Origin: Candidatus Hydrogenedentota bacterium
GTDB taxonomy: Bacteria > Hydrogenedentota > Hydrogenedentia > Hydrogenedentales > CAITNO01
Direction of reading: 5' to 3'
Length of the DNA: 64,000 nucleotides
Assembly: GCA_903893795.1 (NCBI GenBank)
Contig: CAITNO010000107.1
Location: forward strand, 1 to 64,000
A model generated the notes under the pieces. The model saw only the letters and a list, made by a program, of their open reading frames with translations. It was not told the origin of the DNA and did not search any database. Positions 1-8,224 of this stretch are shown here, in pieces (position 1 is the stretch's first letter; each line of letters opens with the position of its first letter). Made by a program: the position numbers and the translations under genes.

Positions 1-227
1 AGCTTGTCGAATCGGTCCCGGCACGGTTGCCGCCCCTGCCCCCGTACAGCCCCGACCTCAACCCCATCGAGAAGATGTGGAGCAAGGTGAAGGCGTTCCT
101 GCGCGACGCCAAGGCGCGAACTCAAGGCGAACTCTACAATGCCATTGCTGCGGCTTTGGAAACGGTCACACAACAAGACGCCGAAGGCTGGATTTCGTCG
201 TGCGGCTATACAGCATCTCAACCTTAA
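1..227 (+). CDS. IS630-family transposase, C-terminal fragment (cut by window edge)
   Basis: Only the last ~75 codons lie in the window, and the frame is open to the left edge. The peptide LPPYSPDLNPIEKMWSKVK is the hallmark of the C-terminal end of the DDE domain in IS630/Tc1-type transposases; the Glu in NPIE is the third catalytic acidic residue. The stop is at 225-227. Whether the upstream part is intact cannot be judged here. A TTG at position 27 could be called as a start, but the upstream codons (LVESVPAR) continue the family alignment, so this is a truncated view and not a short gene. I did not identify the right terminal inverted repeat. Confidence 0.9.
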   Translation, partial: LVESVPARLPPLPPYSPDLNPIEKMWSKVKAFLRDAKARTQGELYNAIAAALETVTQQDAEGWISSCGYTASQP

Positions 228-287
228 AGTGCTCTAGTCCCCAGAGGGGCTTTCTTTCGTGAATATCTGATGTGGTCGTGCTGCGTG

Positions 288-896
288 CTATTTTGCGGTT
301 TTCAGCTTTACGGCCAGTTCCGCGACGCGCTTGCCCAGCGCTTCTCCCTTTTTGAGGTAGTGTTCCGCCACCAACGCGTCCGCCTTTTTCGCGTCGGCGC
401 TGTCGGTTGGGTCCTCGGTCATGGACGATGCGCCGAAGGGCTGGCTCCCGCCCGGTCCGCCGACGACGATCATCTGGCAGACGAGCATCGAATGGAGCAT
501 GTTTGTCTGCACCATTTCCTCCCCGGCGGAGAGGCCGCTGCCGGTGGCGAAGGCGGCGCCCAGTTTGTCGTGGAGCCGCGCATCCTTAATCGGCCAGCTG
601 TTGATGAACTCCTGCATTTTGGGTGCCACGTTGGCTTTGTACACAGGACTGCCCACGATCACCGCATCGGCGGTGAGCACATCTTCAGGTTTCGCGTTTG
701 CCACGTCGAGCAGTGTCACCGTTGCACCGTCCACCGCGCCCGCGCCCTTGGCGATGGCTTCGGCCATGGCCTTGGTGTGGCCCTTGTCGCTGTAGTACAC
801 GACGAGCACCCAGGCCTTTTTCGGTTCGGCATTCTGCGCGACGGCCAGCAGGGGCAGCAGGGCGAAGAGGCAATAAAGGCATACGATGCGGCGCAT
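288..896 (-). CDS. Exported flavodoxin / NADPH-dependent FMN reductase-like protein
   Basis: 202 aa. An N-terminal signal peptide (MRRIVCLYCLFALLPLLAVAQ) precedes a flavodoxin fold. The FMN phosphate loop is at YYSDKGHTKAMAEAIAKGA, and GSPVYKANVAPKMQEFINSW matches the WrbA/flavodoxin_2 pattern for binding the flavin ring. GGPGGSQPFGASS is a second loop typical of the same family. Start chosen at 896 because GGAG lies about 8 nt upstream; a longer reading frame would run into the preceding gene. It lies 43 nt behind the ceramidase-like gene and may be cotranscribed. Most flavodoxins are cytoplasmic, so a signal peptide is unusual. The electron partner is unknown. Confidence 0.8.
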   Translation of the reverse strand: MRRIVCLYCLFALLPLLAVAQNAEPKKAWVLVVYYSDKGHTKAMAEAIAKGAGAVDGATVTLLDVANAKPEDVLTADAVIVGSPVYKANVAPKMQEFINSWPIKDARLHDKLGAAFATGSGLSAGEEMVQTNMLHSMLVCQMIVVGGPGGSQPFGASSMTEDPTDSADAKKADALVAEHYLKKGEALGKRVAELAVKLKTAK

Positions 897-939
897 GGGA
901 ATATCTCCGAGTTGTGCTTGATTCAACGTGGACGGTGCG

Positions 940-2352
940 TCAGGTCTGCGGCGCTCCGGCCAGCAGCGCGTTGATGGCCGCCTTGAGCGCGTCTTCCGAA
1001 TCGGGGGAAACGCTGGTTGCGGTGGGCTCGTAGCCGCCCTCGGTGTAGGCGCTGCGCAGGCAGATGTAGCCCATGGCGCAGTCGCCGTAGGCCGCCACGG
1101 CGACAAAGCGCGTGGGCGCGGCCTGCTGGGCGTAGAGCTGGAATGCGATCATGGCCTCACCGGGGAGATTGAGCACGCTTAGGCTGCCCAGGTGCAGGGC
1201 GCTCAGCGTGATGGGCGTGGCGGCGCGCTGCCGCCAGGCCAGACCCATGGCCCCGCCGTTGCGCGTGCTGGCGGCGGCCTGTTCGCTGGCCATCGCCGCG
1301 CGGCAGTCGTCGTCGGAAAAGCCCTTGTCCTCGCGCGACTTCAGCAGCAGTTGGGTGGTGGTCCAGCCGATGTCTCCGGCCTTTTCCAATTGTGTGGCGG
1401 CCACGGCGTCCTCCATGCTCTTCAGGAGGCGTTCGCAGAGTCCCTGCCGCGATTCGGGCGTGCCGGGGTTGTATTTGCCCGCCGTAATGTCGCCGGAGCA
1501 GCCGGTGAAGTAGACCTGGAACACGCCCTCCCGTTTCTCGAGTTCCTCGCGGGCCATGCCGACGAAATCGTAACTGGCGCGCGGGTCGCCGTAGAAGCTC
1601 TGCGGATGGGTGGCGTAGTAGTGCAGGCGCGCGATGGGTTTTCCGTCCTGCGCGAAGGTGATGGTTTTCACGAAGGGGTCGATGAGCCCTTCGGGCGCCT
1701 CGATGAGTTTGGGGTCTTTGCAGGAACTGTAGCGCACGGCGATGGAGCCGTCGTCGAGGCGCACGCGCCGGTTTGAGGCGACCCGTTCGACCTTGCCCTG
1801 TCCCGTGCCGATTTGGTTGAACGGCGCGAGCGTGGCCACGGCCTTGGCCGCGGCGGCCCCGAGCCGATCGGCGGCCCCGGTGAGGGTCGATGTGGCGGGG
1901 AAGGGCGGCGGACTTTGCAACTGCTCCAGGAAATGGTTTGCGTCCGCGTCGGCCATGGGCGCGGTGTGCTGGTGCACCGTCTGCACGGCGACATTGGCGA
2001 TGTTGGTGCCGACCGCGTCGGCCAGCTTCTGCTGAAAGAGCGTGTGGGTGGAGTTGCACAGTTCGCAGTAGTCCACGGCGCAGAGCACGTGGCGGGTACC
2101 ACCCTGTTCCAGGATGATGCCCTTGGCCAGCAGCGGTGTTTCCACCGTGGCGAGGCCCTTGTAACTGGAGTAGATGGGCGTGCCCAGCGGGGGCGTCACG
2201 TCGCAGGTGAACAGGGCAATTTTCTTTGCGCCGCCCACAGCACCGGCGGTCTGGCAGCCGCTGAGGGCCGCACCCAGCGCAATACCGGCCGTGCCGGCCA
2301 GGAATGAACGTCTCGACAGGTTTTCTTCCCGCATCTTGAGAACCTCCGTCAT
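940..2352 (-). CDS. Neutral/alkaline ceramidase-like protein with Tat/lipoprotein signal
   Basis: 470 aa. Residues 13-18 (SRRSFL) form a Tat motif, followed by a hydrophobic stretch and a lipobox-like LSGC ending at about residue 33, so the product is probably exported folded and lipid-anchored. The mature part resembles the neutral/alkaline non-lysosomal ceramidase family: CDVTPPLGTPIYSSY near residue 50, VDYCELCNS, and QTVHQHTAP near 125-132, whose histidines resemble the zinc ligands of that family. In environmental heterotrophs this family is broad and many members probably act on other amide or ester substrates. The ATG overlaps the stop of the GH28-like gene upstream (ATGA at 2349-2352), so the two are translationally coupled. 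Confidence 0.75.
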   Translation of the reverse strand: MTEVLKMREENLSRRSFLAGTAGIALGAALSGCQTAGAVGGAKKIALFTCDVTPPLGTPIYSSYKGLATVETPLLAKGIILEQGGTRHVLCAVDYCELCNSTHTLFQQKLADAVGTNIANVAVQTVHQHTAPMADADANHFLEQLQSPPPFPATSTLTGAADRLGAAAAKAVATLAPFNQIGTGQGKVERVASNRRVRLDDGSIAVRYSSCKDPKLIEAPEGLIDPFVKTITFAQDGKPIARLHYYATHPQSFYGDPRASYDFVGMAREELEKREGVFQVYFTGCSGDITAGKYNPGTPESRQGLCERLLKSMEDAVAATQLEKAGDIGWTTTQLLLKSREDKGFSDDDCRAAMASEQAAASTRNGGAMGLAWRQRAATPITLSALHLGSLSVLNLPGEAMIAFQLYAQQAAPTRFVAVAAYGDCAMGYICLRSAYTEGGYEPTATSVSPDSEDALKAAINALLAGAPQT

Positions 2353-4001
2353 GGGTTTGTGAGCCGCACCGCGGCGGCGTCAACACCTTCGAGCAATGAT
2401 ACAGGTTTTTTTCCGTCCTGCAAAGCGCTTTCGGCGAGGGTTATACCGCCTGACTTTGCCCCCGACACTTCAAGCAGTGTTGCCGTGCCATCCATGGCGA
2501 GTATGCCCCGCAGCAGCGCGCGGCGCAGGTCATTGCACCGCAGCAATGCCGCGCCGTCGCGGGAGGGCTGGGCGCGTAGACCGTCTAGTGAAAGCGTGGA
2601 CACATCGTCGAAAAATATCGCATGGCCCGCCTCGGCCGGAATCGAATCGGACGGAGGTTCATCCCCGTCGGACCATTTTATGTTCTTGTATATGTCCGTG
2701 GTGAGCCGCCAGAAGTTCGGCCTGTAGGAGATGTCGATATTGGAGAGGGTGAGCCCTTCGGCGTGGCGGCAGTAGAGGGCGTAGGCAGGCATGGGGCCGA
2801 ACATGAGCGCCTCGGGGTAGCGGTCTTCCTTCTCCGGCAGGAGCGCGCCGGGAGGGGGCAGGGGATTGGCACCGAGGAATTCCATGCGGATGTTCGACAG
2901 GGTCACATTTTCCACGGCATGGCCGGGGATGCCGGTGATGCTGCAGGCCAGCGAGGCGCGCGACGCGGCGATGTTGTCGATGATTACATTGCGCAGCGCG
3001 CCGGGCACGGGGGCGGCCTGGTCTCGGCCGCGGTTGCCCAGGCGCAGGAAGATGGGGGCGCGCACGTCGGTCATGGTGATGTTCGACACCGTCACGCCGT
3101 CAATGGTGGCGCCGTCCACCGACTCGAGCGCGATGCCCGCAATGGCGGGCGATTTGCCCTTCTTGCCCGTGATGACGCAATTGCTCACGGCAATGCGCCT
3201 GAAGTCGCCGCCCGATTCGGTGCCCAGTTTGAAGCCGTTGCAGCGGGTGGACAGGAAGCAGTTGGTCACCGTGATGTTTTCACAGGCACGGCGCTCGCCG
3301 AGGGAGAAGCTCGACTTGGGCACGATGGCGTCGTCAATCGACTCGATGTGGCAGTTGGAAATGCGCACGTTGCGGCAGGAGTCGGGGTCAATGCCGTCGG
3401 CAAAGGCGTTGAGTATGGTCACGCCGTCGATGTTCACAAAGTCCGTGCCCAGCAGGCTGATGGCGTAGTTGGGCGCATTGAGGATGCGGATGCCCGAGAT
3501 GTCCACGAAGCTGCACTTCTTCAGCGCAATGGGTTTGGGTCCGCCTCGCCCGTTAAAGCCGCTGTTGATGGTGCCCCCGCCGGTGATCGCCACGCGCTCG
3601 ACGCCCTCGCCCCAGATGAGCGACTGGTGGAAGTAGGTCGTCTCGGTGTCGGAGTCGTTCTTGAAGTTCAGCGTTTCCGGCGGGTCATAGTCCTCTTTCA
3701 GCGTGCTGCCCAGGAGGGTTGCACCGTTGTCGAGGTGCAGGGTGATGTTGTTTTTCAGGTGCAGGCTGCCGCAGAGGTAGGTGCCTGCGGGAAAGAGGAC
3801 CGTGCCGCCGCCGTTGGCCGCGCAGGCGTCGATGGTTCGCTGGACCGCAGCGGTGTCCTTTGCGGCGCCGTCGCCGACGGCGCCGTGGTCGCGGACGGAG
3901 ACAGGGCCGGTTGCGGTGGCGTGTACCCCGAATGAAGAGAGTGCAATCACCAGGGTCAGGACTGTCGCGGAACAATGTCCGTCTAGAGAGTGAGTACGCA
4001 T
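2349..4001 (-). CDS. Glycoside hydrolase family 28-like protein (polygalacturonase type), secreted
   Basis: 550 aa with an N-terminal signal peptide (hydrophobic residues ~13-25). VRDHGAVGDGAAKDTAAVQRTI at ~36-57 is the standard N-terminal motif of bacterial pectate-lyase/GH28 beta-helix enzymes. The GH28 catalytic block is recognisable as ADGIDPDSC (201-209) and DDAIVPKS (223-230), giving the expected aspartates. The usual G-H-G histidine segment is replaced by CNGFKLGTESGG (~254-265), so the substrate may differ from polygalacturonate. The second half contains many short beta-helix rungs (NVTLSNI-type). It is the first gene of a two- or three-gene minus-strand unit with the ceramidase-like gene. 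Confidence 0.8.
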   Translation of the reverse strand: MRTHSLDGHCSATVLTLVIALSSFGVHATATGPVSVRDHGAVGDGAAKDTAAVQRTIDACAANGGGTVLFPAGTYLCGSLHLKNNITLHLDNGATLLGSTLKEDYDPPETLNFKNDSDTETTYFHQSLIWGEGVERVAITGGGTINSGFNGRGGPKPIALKKCSFVDISGIRILNAPNYAISLLGTDFVNIDGVTILNAFADGIDPDSCRNVRISNCHIESIDDAIVPKSSFSLGERRACENITVTNCFLSTRCNGFKLGTESGGDFRRIAVSNCVITGKKGKSPAIAGIALESVDGATIDGVTVSNITMTDVRAPIFLRLGNRGRDQAAPVPGALRNVIIDNIAASRASLACSITGIPGHAVENVTLSNIRMEFLGANPLPPPGALLPEKEDRYPEALMFGPMPAYALYCRHAEGLTLSNIDISYRPNFWRLTTDIYKNIKWSDGDEPPSDSIPAEAGHAIFFDDVSTLSLDGLRAQPSRDGAALLRCNDLRRALLRGILAMDGTATLLEVSGAKSGGITLAESALQDGKKPVSLLEGVDAAAVRLTNP

Positions 4002-4035
4002 GCTTTGAAAAACTTCAGGATATGTTTGGCACAGC

Positions 4036-4464
4036 TCACAAAGGAGCCCGCAACATACGGTTATGATATTCCTTTTCTATCTGCTCAAAGAGTTGCCTCT
4101 CAATGCGGAAGATTCTCTCACTCGCTTCGCTGTGGTGCTTTATTTCATGCGGCTCCAGGCGCAAGAAAGACTGGTGCTTTAACCCAAAATCTTTTCCCAA
4201 GGAACGGGGGGATCCATTGGATTTCTGCCATAGAACCCTTTGTTCTGAAGCACGGGAAGTGAATTTAAGCACCCGGTATTCGGACTTGTTTTCCTCACGC
4301 TTCACTACGAGCATGGGGCGAAACTTTCCCTTGACCTTGAAAAAATACTCATCCAAACTTCCGGGAACTTTACCGACTTTCTCATAGGTTTCTTTATGGT
4401 AGTCCGAAAAGGTAACAATATCTCCGCTTTCATAAAGCCCGCCACTTGATGCAGGGTTACTCAT
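4036..4464 (-). CDS. Small PemK/MazF-like protein coupled to AAA ATPase
   Basis: 142 aa from the ATG at 4464; this start overlaps the end of the ATPase gene by 8 nt, so translation is probably coupled. The N-terminal half reads GLYESGDIVTF... GKFRPMLVVKREENKSEYRVLKFTSR. This resembles the beta-barrel core of PemK/MazF-type toxins (a GDIV strand, then K-x-RP-x-LVV, then a VLxxTS strand). The C-terminal half is basic and helical (EPHEIKHHSEASERIFRIERQLFEQIEKEYH). The family match is by eye and tentative: it could be an RNase toxin, or a non-catalytic SH3-like adaptor of the ATPase. Codon use is AT-richer than in neighbouring genes. Confidence 0.5.
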   Translation of the reverse strand: MSNPASSGGLYESGDIVTFSDYHKETYEKVGKVPGSLDEYFFKVKGKFRPMLVVKREENKSEYRVLKFTSRASEQRVLWQKSNGSPRSLGKDFGLKHQSFLRLEPHEIKHHSEASERIFRIERQLFEQIEKEYHNRMLRAPL

Positions 4465-7003
4465 CGTTATTATCCTTATCTTCGGAGTTGGCACCATGGA
4501 GGTCTTCTTCCAGCGCGCCATACATGGCGTCCATCATCCTTCGGGCTTCTATAATGTCGGCATCCATGAAGCCCTTGGGCCAATTTGATATTCTGCCCAT
4601 GGCGTCCACTGCTATGGGCTTAAGCGACGAGGAGGTCGCATTCTCGGCGACCTTGTTTTTTTCAGTAAAGTAGATGCCAACGTGGTTCTGTGAGATTTCT
4701 TCTTGCAGTATGGCCCGCAACGCTCTTCGGATAATCAGATCGCTATGGGTCTCTATCACAAAGACCTTCCCGGTCTTTGCCTCATTGATAAAGTATTCGG
4801 CAATTCCAATCTGCAGTTCTGGATGCAGATGCGCCTCCGGGTTCTGGACGGCGACAATCTCACCGGGTAGGGTTAGCCCTCCCTGTAAGATAATCGGCGC
4901 GAGCTGATGAAACCCCGTGCTTAGATGCCGGATCGTGCCCTGGCAGTTTGTCTCTGTTGAGAAGTCGGACCCCACGAACGGGCATGTCAAGGGTATATTC
5001 ATGGGCTGCGAGAGGTGAGGTTGAAAATCATACCCCGTCGCTTCGGGATCGGAATCCGCTTGAGACAGAACTCCCGCAGGGGGATGAGCCAAATCCAGCC
5101 AGTCACTTGCCAAGGGAGTGGCGCGGTCACCATGATGCTCACCCCAAGGAAATGGAACAACCCCCAGTAACTTTTTCAGCCAGACACCAAAATAGGTTTC
5201 AACAACAAAACCTGGATGGTGCCATACCGCATTGAGGGAAAATAGTGCGCCCTCCACCAACATGCGGTTCAGCATTTCCACTTCGGCCACATCCAGGTTT
5301 TGCACACCTTTGTCAATCAAGTATTTCGCGCGTTTTGGCAGGCCCGTGTAACAGTTGGCGGGGGACGCAAGCATCTCCAATGTAAAGAGTTGTTTTGTAT
5401 AAGCCTCTTCCCATTTATTGCTAATCTTTTCTCCTCTCTCATTCAAGACCGATGGATATTCCACACGAGAGGCATTCAAAGTCGCTCGGGAGTGCTCAAG
5501 AATCTGGATGCGTTCTTCACGAATGTCATCCGTCCATATTTCAGGATCATACAGGTCGCGCTTTGACAGTATTTCGTTGAGCGCCTCAGCCAAGTCTTGT
5601 GCAAGTGCTTGCGCTTCGTTTACCGGTCGTGAGATTCCGTGCGCCTGGTCCAGCGCAGTCTGTTTCCATTCGTCAGCCCATTTCCTCATGCGCGCTATAA
5701 CTTCCTCAAGTTCCGTTAAGGATAGAACTCTGCCGGGCGGCTTATCAGACTCCTTTACCGGATCAACCAACGTTTCTTGTTTTATTATTTTCTTGCATCT
5801 ACGGACCAGTCCCTTAACGGTTGCCTTGTCTAGTGCAGCAAAGACGCGGTCCAGTTGCTGAAAATCACGACGTAGCTTCGAATTTGTAAGGATGGAGATG
5901 CAACCAAATGGGTTAACTTGAGAACGGTCAAACCGCGGTGAAAACGGAATCGACTCTCCATGATGAAGAATCCGCATCTCATTATGGGCATAGGCAGTGT
6001 AACAAGCCATTGTGTTCTGCCCCCGGGCTCCAACGTAGCGATTCCGGACCTTATTGATGTTCTCATCTTCGAGAACACTTGTTCGGATTGGCCCCAGATA
6101 AAAGAAGCCGTCCGTCACTTCTCTCAGTATTTCACCAAAAAGAGCAATGCAATTGTTGCAAAGCCGTTCAAGAACAGCCTGGTTTGCGGTATGCGATGGG
6201 TGACAGAGAAACCGCATGTCCTTTGTTTGCACTTTGTCGAGAACGCCAACCAAGTGCCTGAACGAGCGTTTTGTTGGCGCAGGAACAAGGCAGTGTGTCA
6301 GGTGGCAGCTATAGCCGTCCCCATTATGGTCCTCAAGAAAAAGGGAATGTGTTTTGTCGATTGAAAACTCAATCGCCAAGATTTCATCACATACCCCATA
6401 CCAGTCTTCCGTGTTCCTGCCAAGGCAAAATCGCAAGGTAAACAGCATTCCCTTTTGTATTACCCCATTGAGCAGGCACTCTTGGGCATAGCTACGTTCA
6501 GTTTGTGGACTAGAATCTCCCATATCTGTTGCCAATATTCCAGGGAGAGAAAAATCAGCCGCCGCCTCAATTTCAACGCCTACGGTGCCGAACCATCCGA
6601 AATCAGGATTTCTAGGCGGCGCGGTGGGTTCGGACCCAAATACTCTGTCTTGTTCTTCTTCCGCTTCAGAAAGAGAAGTGCCGCCCGTGAATCCCTCATA
6701 ATACTGATCATGGTCTTCCTGTGTGCTGATTAGAGCATTTCGAAGAGTCGCGTTACGCCGCGAACCCCCATCGCGAGGGTCCACCTCCCATTGGAAGCTA
6801 TCCTTCTCAGCAAGACTATATGGGAAAACTCCCTCATCCAATGCGTTCCGAAGCTTCCGGATGATTTCGACCCACGTGGATTTTCCGGTGCCATTGGCAC
6901 CGCATAGTATGGTGAGTGGTTTTATGTCAAGCCGGTATGGGTCATGGTACGGCCCGACTCCATAGAGCGTTACTGCTTTCAATATAAGGCGCGGAGTATT
7001 CAC
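4457..7003 (-). CDS. Large AAA/ABC-type ATPase, DUF3696-like (OLD/RecF superfamily)
   Basis: 848 aa from a GTG start at 7003 with a GAGG about 10 nt upstream. The Walker A motif GANGTGKST is at 35-43. A long, divergent insert of ~600 residues follows. The signature-like IRHLSTGFHQLAPI segment lies near 700, the Walker B region GEIVAVQNPEAHLHP at 714-728, and the H-loop VIETHSD near 749-755. The tail AMGRISNWPKGFMDADIIEARR matches the DUF3696 C-terminal signature. At the Walker B acidic position there is a Gln (Q720), followed by N721-P-E723, which is unusual. Proteins of this type are frequent in anti-phage and abortive-infection modules. The next gene downstream (4036-4464) overlaps it. Low GC suggests recent acquisition. 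Confidence 0.8.
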   Translation of the reverse strand: MNTPRLILKAVTLYGVGPYHDPYRLDIKPLTILCGANGTGKSTWVEIIRKLRNALDEGVFPYSLAEKDSFQWEVDPRDGGSRRNATLRNALISTQEDHDQYYEGFTGGTSLSEAEEEQDRVFGSEPTAPPRNPDFGWFGTVGVEIEAAADFSLPGILATDMGDSSPQTERSYAQECLLNGVIQKGMLFTLRFCLGRNTEDWYGVCDEILAIEFSIDKTHSLFLEDHNGDGYSCHLTHCLVPAPTKRSFRHLVGVLDKVQTKDMRFLCHPSHTANQAVLERLCNNCIALFGEILREVTDGFFYLGPIRTSVLEDENINKVRNRYVGARGQNTMACYTAYAHNEMRILHHGESIPFSPRFDRSQVNPFGCISILTNSKLRRDFQQLDRVFAALDKATVKGLVRRCKKIIKQETLVDPVKESDKPPGRVLSLTELEEVIARMRKWADEWKQTALDQAHGISRPVNEAQALAQDLAEALNEILSKRDLYDPEIWTDDIREERIQILEHSRATLNASRVEYPSVLNERGEKISNKWEEAYTKQLFTLEMLASPANCYTGLPKRAKYLIDKGVQNLDVAEVEMLNRMLVEGALFSLNAVWHHPGFVVETYFGVWLKKLLGVVPFPWGEHHGDRATPLASDWLDLAHPPAGVLSQADSDPEATGYDFQPHLSQPMNIPLTCPFVGSDFSTETNCQGTIRHLSTGFHQLAPIILQGGLTLPGEIVAVQNPEAHLHPELQIGIAEYFINEAKTGKVFVIETHSDLIIRRALRAILQEEISQNHVGIYFTEKNKVAENATSSSLKPIAVDAMGRISNWPKGFMDADIIEARRMMDAMYGALEEDLHGANSEDKDNNDE

Positions 7004-7305
7004 AATAGTAGATCCTCAAGACGGTCTGAATGAGAGCCCCCAATTATGAAGATGGGCACCCATAGGGGCAAGTAAGTTCAGCACATACAGCTCTTGCATG
7101 GAATGCAGAATCCTTCAAAGCCTATGGGACAGTGCTCCATGAATGCAACACTCATGCTCCGCATGTGGAAACACCGTGTGGTCCTCCTGTCCTGAATAGG
7201 CTTTCTGGCGGGTGTATGCGGGAAGTCGCATGAACATGTTACACTGACTCAGCGAATGAAGCATTCAGTTTCTATGGTGGGCTATGAGCAATTGGAGGAA
7301 TAACG
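7004..7305. other. Intergenic region between the divergent ATPase and DUF4357 genes
   Basis: 302 bp with no credible gene on either strand. It must hold the promoters for both divergent transcripts, but I found no hexamer pair good enough to call. It is AT-richer than the chromosome around it. The only clear signal is GGAGGA at 7294-7299, which serves the TTG start at 7306. Confidence 0.5.
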
Positions 7306-8064
7306 TTGAATTCGTCATCTAAAGAAGACCTTATGAGAGAGTCCCAAGGCGTCTACGAGATTGGAGAATCGGAGGTCTTCCACTGCAACCAGAATGGGGC
7401 CTTCGGTAAAGGAATCCTTCTAGGAGAAAAGTGCTTCCGGGTTCTCAGTGGATCTGTAGGCAGAACTGAAGCGGCAGATTCATGTCCGCCACAGGTAAAG
7501 ATACTTCGGGAAAAGCTTGTCAAGAGTGGTGATGTTAAGGTCCAGGGGGGGATATTCACATTGCAGGCTGACAGGGACTTTTCGTCTTCTTCAACAGCAG
7601 CGGCATTTCTAACCGGTTACAGCCGAAACGGTCTAGCGGTATGGAAGAACAGTCGGGGAAAGTCCCTCAAAGAGGTACTGGAGGAACGGCGGGCTGAACT
7701 TACAGACGGCAAATGCCTTCGGACGGTTGTATCCGACCTTCTGTTCTGCAACCAGAATGACGCCCGCGGCACGGGTGTTCTTCTGGCCGATAATGGTTTT
7801 CGAGTGTACCGCCTGTCGGTGGGGCGAAAGGAGATGGCGGAGTCCTGCCCCAAACTAGTGGCCGTATTACGCGAACAATTGATAATGAGCGGACAGATTA
7901 GCGTTGAAGGCGGTCATTTTGTAATGCAAAGCGACTATGACTTTGACTCACCTTCAACGGCGGCCCAATTTCTGACCGGCTACAGCCGAAACGGACTAGA
8001 CGTTTGGAAAAGCCGCGAAGGGAAAACCCTCAAGCAACTAAAAGACGCGGCGACATTACCATGA
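7306..8064 (+). CDS. Protein with two tandem DUF4357 domains
   Basis: 252 aa. The start is TTG at 7306, supported by GGAGGA six bases upstream. Two homologous halves (about 20-120 and 140-245) each contain FHCNQNGAFGKGILL / FCNQNDARGTGVLL, a line such as SCPPQVKILREKLVKSG, a D-[FY]-x-F-x-S-[SP]-STAA-x-FLTGYSRNG segment, and a close such as VWKSREGKTLKQL. That final motif is typical of DUF4357, a small domain usually found at the C-terminus of GIY-YIG nucleases and restriction-modification-linked proteins. Here there is no nuclease domain, only the duplicated module. It lies next to, and divergent from, the AAA ATPase. Function unknown. Confidence 0.75.
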   Translation: MNSSSKEDLMRESQGVYEIGESEVFHCNQNGAFGKGILLGEKCFRVLSGSVGRTEAADSCPPQVKILREKLVKSGDVKVQGGIFTLQADRDFSSSSTAAAFLTGYSRNGLAVWKNSRGKSLKEVLEERRAELTDGKCLRTVVSDLLFCNQNDARGTGVLLADNGFRVYRLSVGRKEMAESCPKLVAVLREQLIMSGQISVEGGHFVMQSDYDFDSPSTAAQFLTGYSRNGLDVWKSREGKTLKQLKDAATLP

Positions 8065-8159
8065 ATGTCTTGCGCGAATTGTTTTGCACTTGACCTGACA
8101 AGAGATGCTTTCGAATACTTGGTTGCGCTTCTCGCGGGTTCGAGATGGGAAAATAAGAA

Positions 8160-8177
8160 GCCGGCAGGGATGCCGGC
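8160..8177. repeat. REP-like hairpin, family A, copy 1
   Basis: GCCGGCAGGGATGCCGGC: a 7-bp perfect stem around a GGGA loop. The same 18 bases recur at 37519 and 52491, each followed by GCTC and a purine/pyrimidine mix. It lies between the DUF4357 gene and the Crp-type regulator. Confidence 0.85.
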
Positions 8178-8224
8178 GCTCCCGGTGGCGCATTTTGTGC
8201 CGGTCCGTGGATGGGAGTATTGCC

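Noticed and set aside
1..227. A complete small gene beginning at TTG 27
   Set aside because: The frame is open to the left edge and the upstream residues continue the IS630 alignment, so it is a truncated transposase.
8105..8224. A longer N-terminus for the Crp-family regulator
   Set aside because: These codons come from a REP hairpin and precede the SD at 8213; the family domain begins after the GTG at 8225.
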